From Thermoflexales bacterium (lineage in GTDB: Bacteria; Chloroflexota; Anaerolineae; J036; Brachytrichaceae), in contig JAGOCU010000172.1 in assembly GCA_017998555.1 (NCBI GenBank), forward strand, positions 1 through 5,507: a DNA stretch of 5,507 nucleotides, in the 5' to 3' direction. The position numbers and the translations under genes are program-made. Position 1 is the first letter of the stretch; each line of letters opens with the position of its first letter. The notes under the pieces are model-generated. The model was not told where the DNA came from and ran no database searches. It saw nothing but the letters and a program-made list of their open reading frames with translations. Positions 4,984-5,507 of this stretch are shown here, piece after piece.

Positions 4984-5507
4984 ATGCGTAGGATGACTGC
5001 GACCGCGGGACGGGCCGCAGAGGCGCCCGACTATCGTTACTTTGATCTGCAGTGCAGCCATCACGAACTCGGCTATGAGCTCGGCTCGGCCGATCCGCTG
5101 TTCCGTCCGCAGATGTGGTGGGCGCCGCCGCCGGATGCGGCCTTTGCCGAGGCGTGCGCCCGCGTGGTCGCTGACATACATCGGCCGCTGATGGACGAGC
5201 TGGGCGGCTATGCCGAGGCTCAGCGCGAGGATGCCCGGGCGGTGTGGCGGGCGTGCTGCCGGGTCAATCTCAAGGCCCGCATACGCGCCTCGAGCGGCGC
5301 CGTCGTTGACGGACCCGGCGAGGGATGCTCGACCTTCTGGTGGCGGGGGGCCGACTACACCATCGCTGGCCGCAACTACGACTACAGTCATGGCCAGGCG
5401 CGCCGTCAGCGCATCCGATTTCAGCCCCTTGGGCAGACGGGGTTCGCCAGCATCGGCGCGCGGGGCAGCGTGCCCTGCGGACGCTACGACGGGGTCAACG
5501 CGCGCGG
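4984..5507 (+). CDS. C45-family autoproteolytic acyltransferase/hydrolase (Ntn hydrolase), 3' end beyond window
   Basis: 174 codons are visible and the frame is open to the edge, so the gene is 3'-truncated by the window. The translation fits the peptidase C45 / isopenicillin-N acyltransferase-like Ntn hydrolases. The N-terminal family signature is SHHELGYELG (25-34), and a helical segment follows. The expected self-cleavage junction is Gly114-Cys115 in GEGCSTFWW; in this family cleavage before Cys exposes it as N-terminal nucleophile. Then come IAGRNYDY (127-134; GRNYDW-like) and the start of a G-rich strand region (FASIGARGSVPCGRYDGVN). A propeptide of about 114 residues resembles the roughly 100-residue propeptide of fungal acyltransferase. 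Family members cleave or transfer acyl groups on amide bonds; the substrate is unknown. No secretion signal is visible. Starts at 4984 or 4993 are possible; TAGG adjoins the second, and neither has a well-spaced Shine-Dalgarno. The frame is open back to the S41 stop codon without another ATG, GTG or TTG. Confidence 0.78.
   Translation, partial: MRRMTATAGRAAEAPDYRYFDLQCSHHELGYELGSADPLFRPQMWWAPPPDAAFAEACARVVADIHRPLMDELGGYAEAQREDARAVWRACCRVNLKARIRASSGAVVDGPGEGCSTFWWRGADYTIAGRNYDYSHGQARRQRIRFQPLGQTGFASIGARGSVPCGRYDGVNAR

Noticed and set aside
4630..5391. 253-codon open frame on the minus strand over the end of S41 paralog 2 and the C45 start
   Set aside because: It crosses two well-supported + strand genes and the hairpin, has a biased Arg/Gly/Ala composition, and shows no domain.

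Overview
The window is GC-rich bacterial DNA, densely coding and mostly on one strand. Three things suggest a Chloroflexota (Anaerolineae-like) genome. There are several lipoproteins with lipobox signal peptides. One of these carries a long Thr/Pro/Ala 'TPTP'-type linker behind the lipid anchor, a style common in that phylum. The small lipoprotein on the minus strand also has a layout I associate with Chloroflexota. This assignment is inference; no rRNA or other marker gene is present.

Layout. 21-632 (+) encodes a RimJ/RimL-type GNAT acetyltransferase. It converges on 698-1195 (-), a small predicted lipoprotein of unknown function, and a hairpin at 639-679 lies between the two stop codons as a likely bidirectional terminator. 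1196-1306 is a divergent intergenic region holding both ribosome-binding sites and weak promoter candidates. From 1307 everything runs on +: a HAD-superfamily hydrolase (1307-2011), two tandem paralogous S41 peptidase-like lipoproteins with PDZ domains (2046-3410 from a TTG start, 3463-4905 from a GTG start), a perfect 22-bp hairpin (4933-4979), and the 5' part of a C45-type Ntn-hydrolase gene (4984 to the window edge). The gaps between the + strand genes are 34, 52 and 78 bp, so HAD-S41-S41 may be one transcription unit. Whether the C45 gene joins it depends on what the hairpin does.

Function. The two S41 proteins and the small lipoprotein should sit on the outer face of the cytoplasmic membrane; the GNAT and HAD proteins look cytoplasmic. 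Both S41 paralogs keep the nucleophile-position Ser but have Asn where Ser/Lys-dyad C-terminal processing peptidases have the catalytic Lys. They are therefore not ordinary CtpA-type proteases by sequence. No shared pathway linking the genes is evident.

No mobile element, CRISPR array, tRNA or rRNA was seen. The most unusual non-coding signal is the pair of hairpins at 639-679 and 4933-4979. They share the same core and TTC loop but have different, internally complementary outer arms, which looks like two members of a dispersed structured repeat. I did not find convincing evidence of a wholly new multi-gene system.
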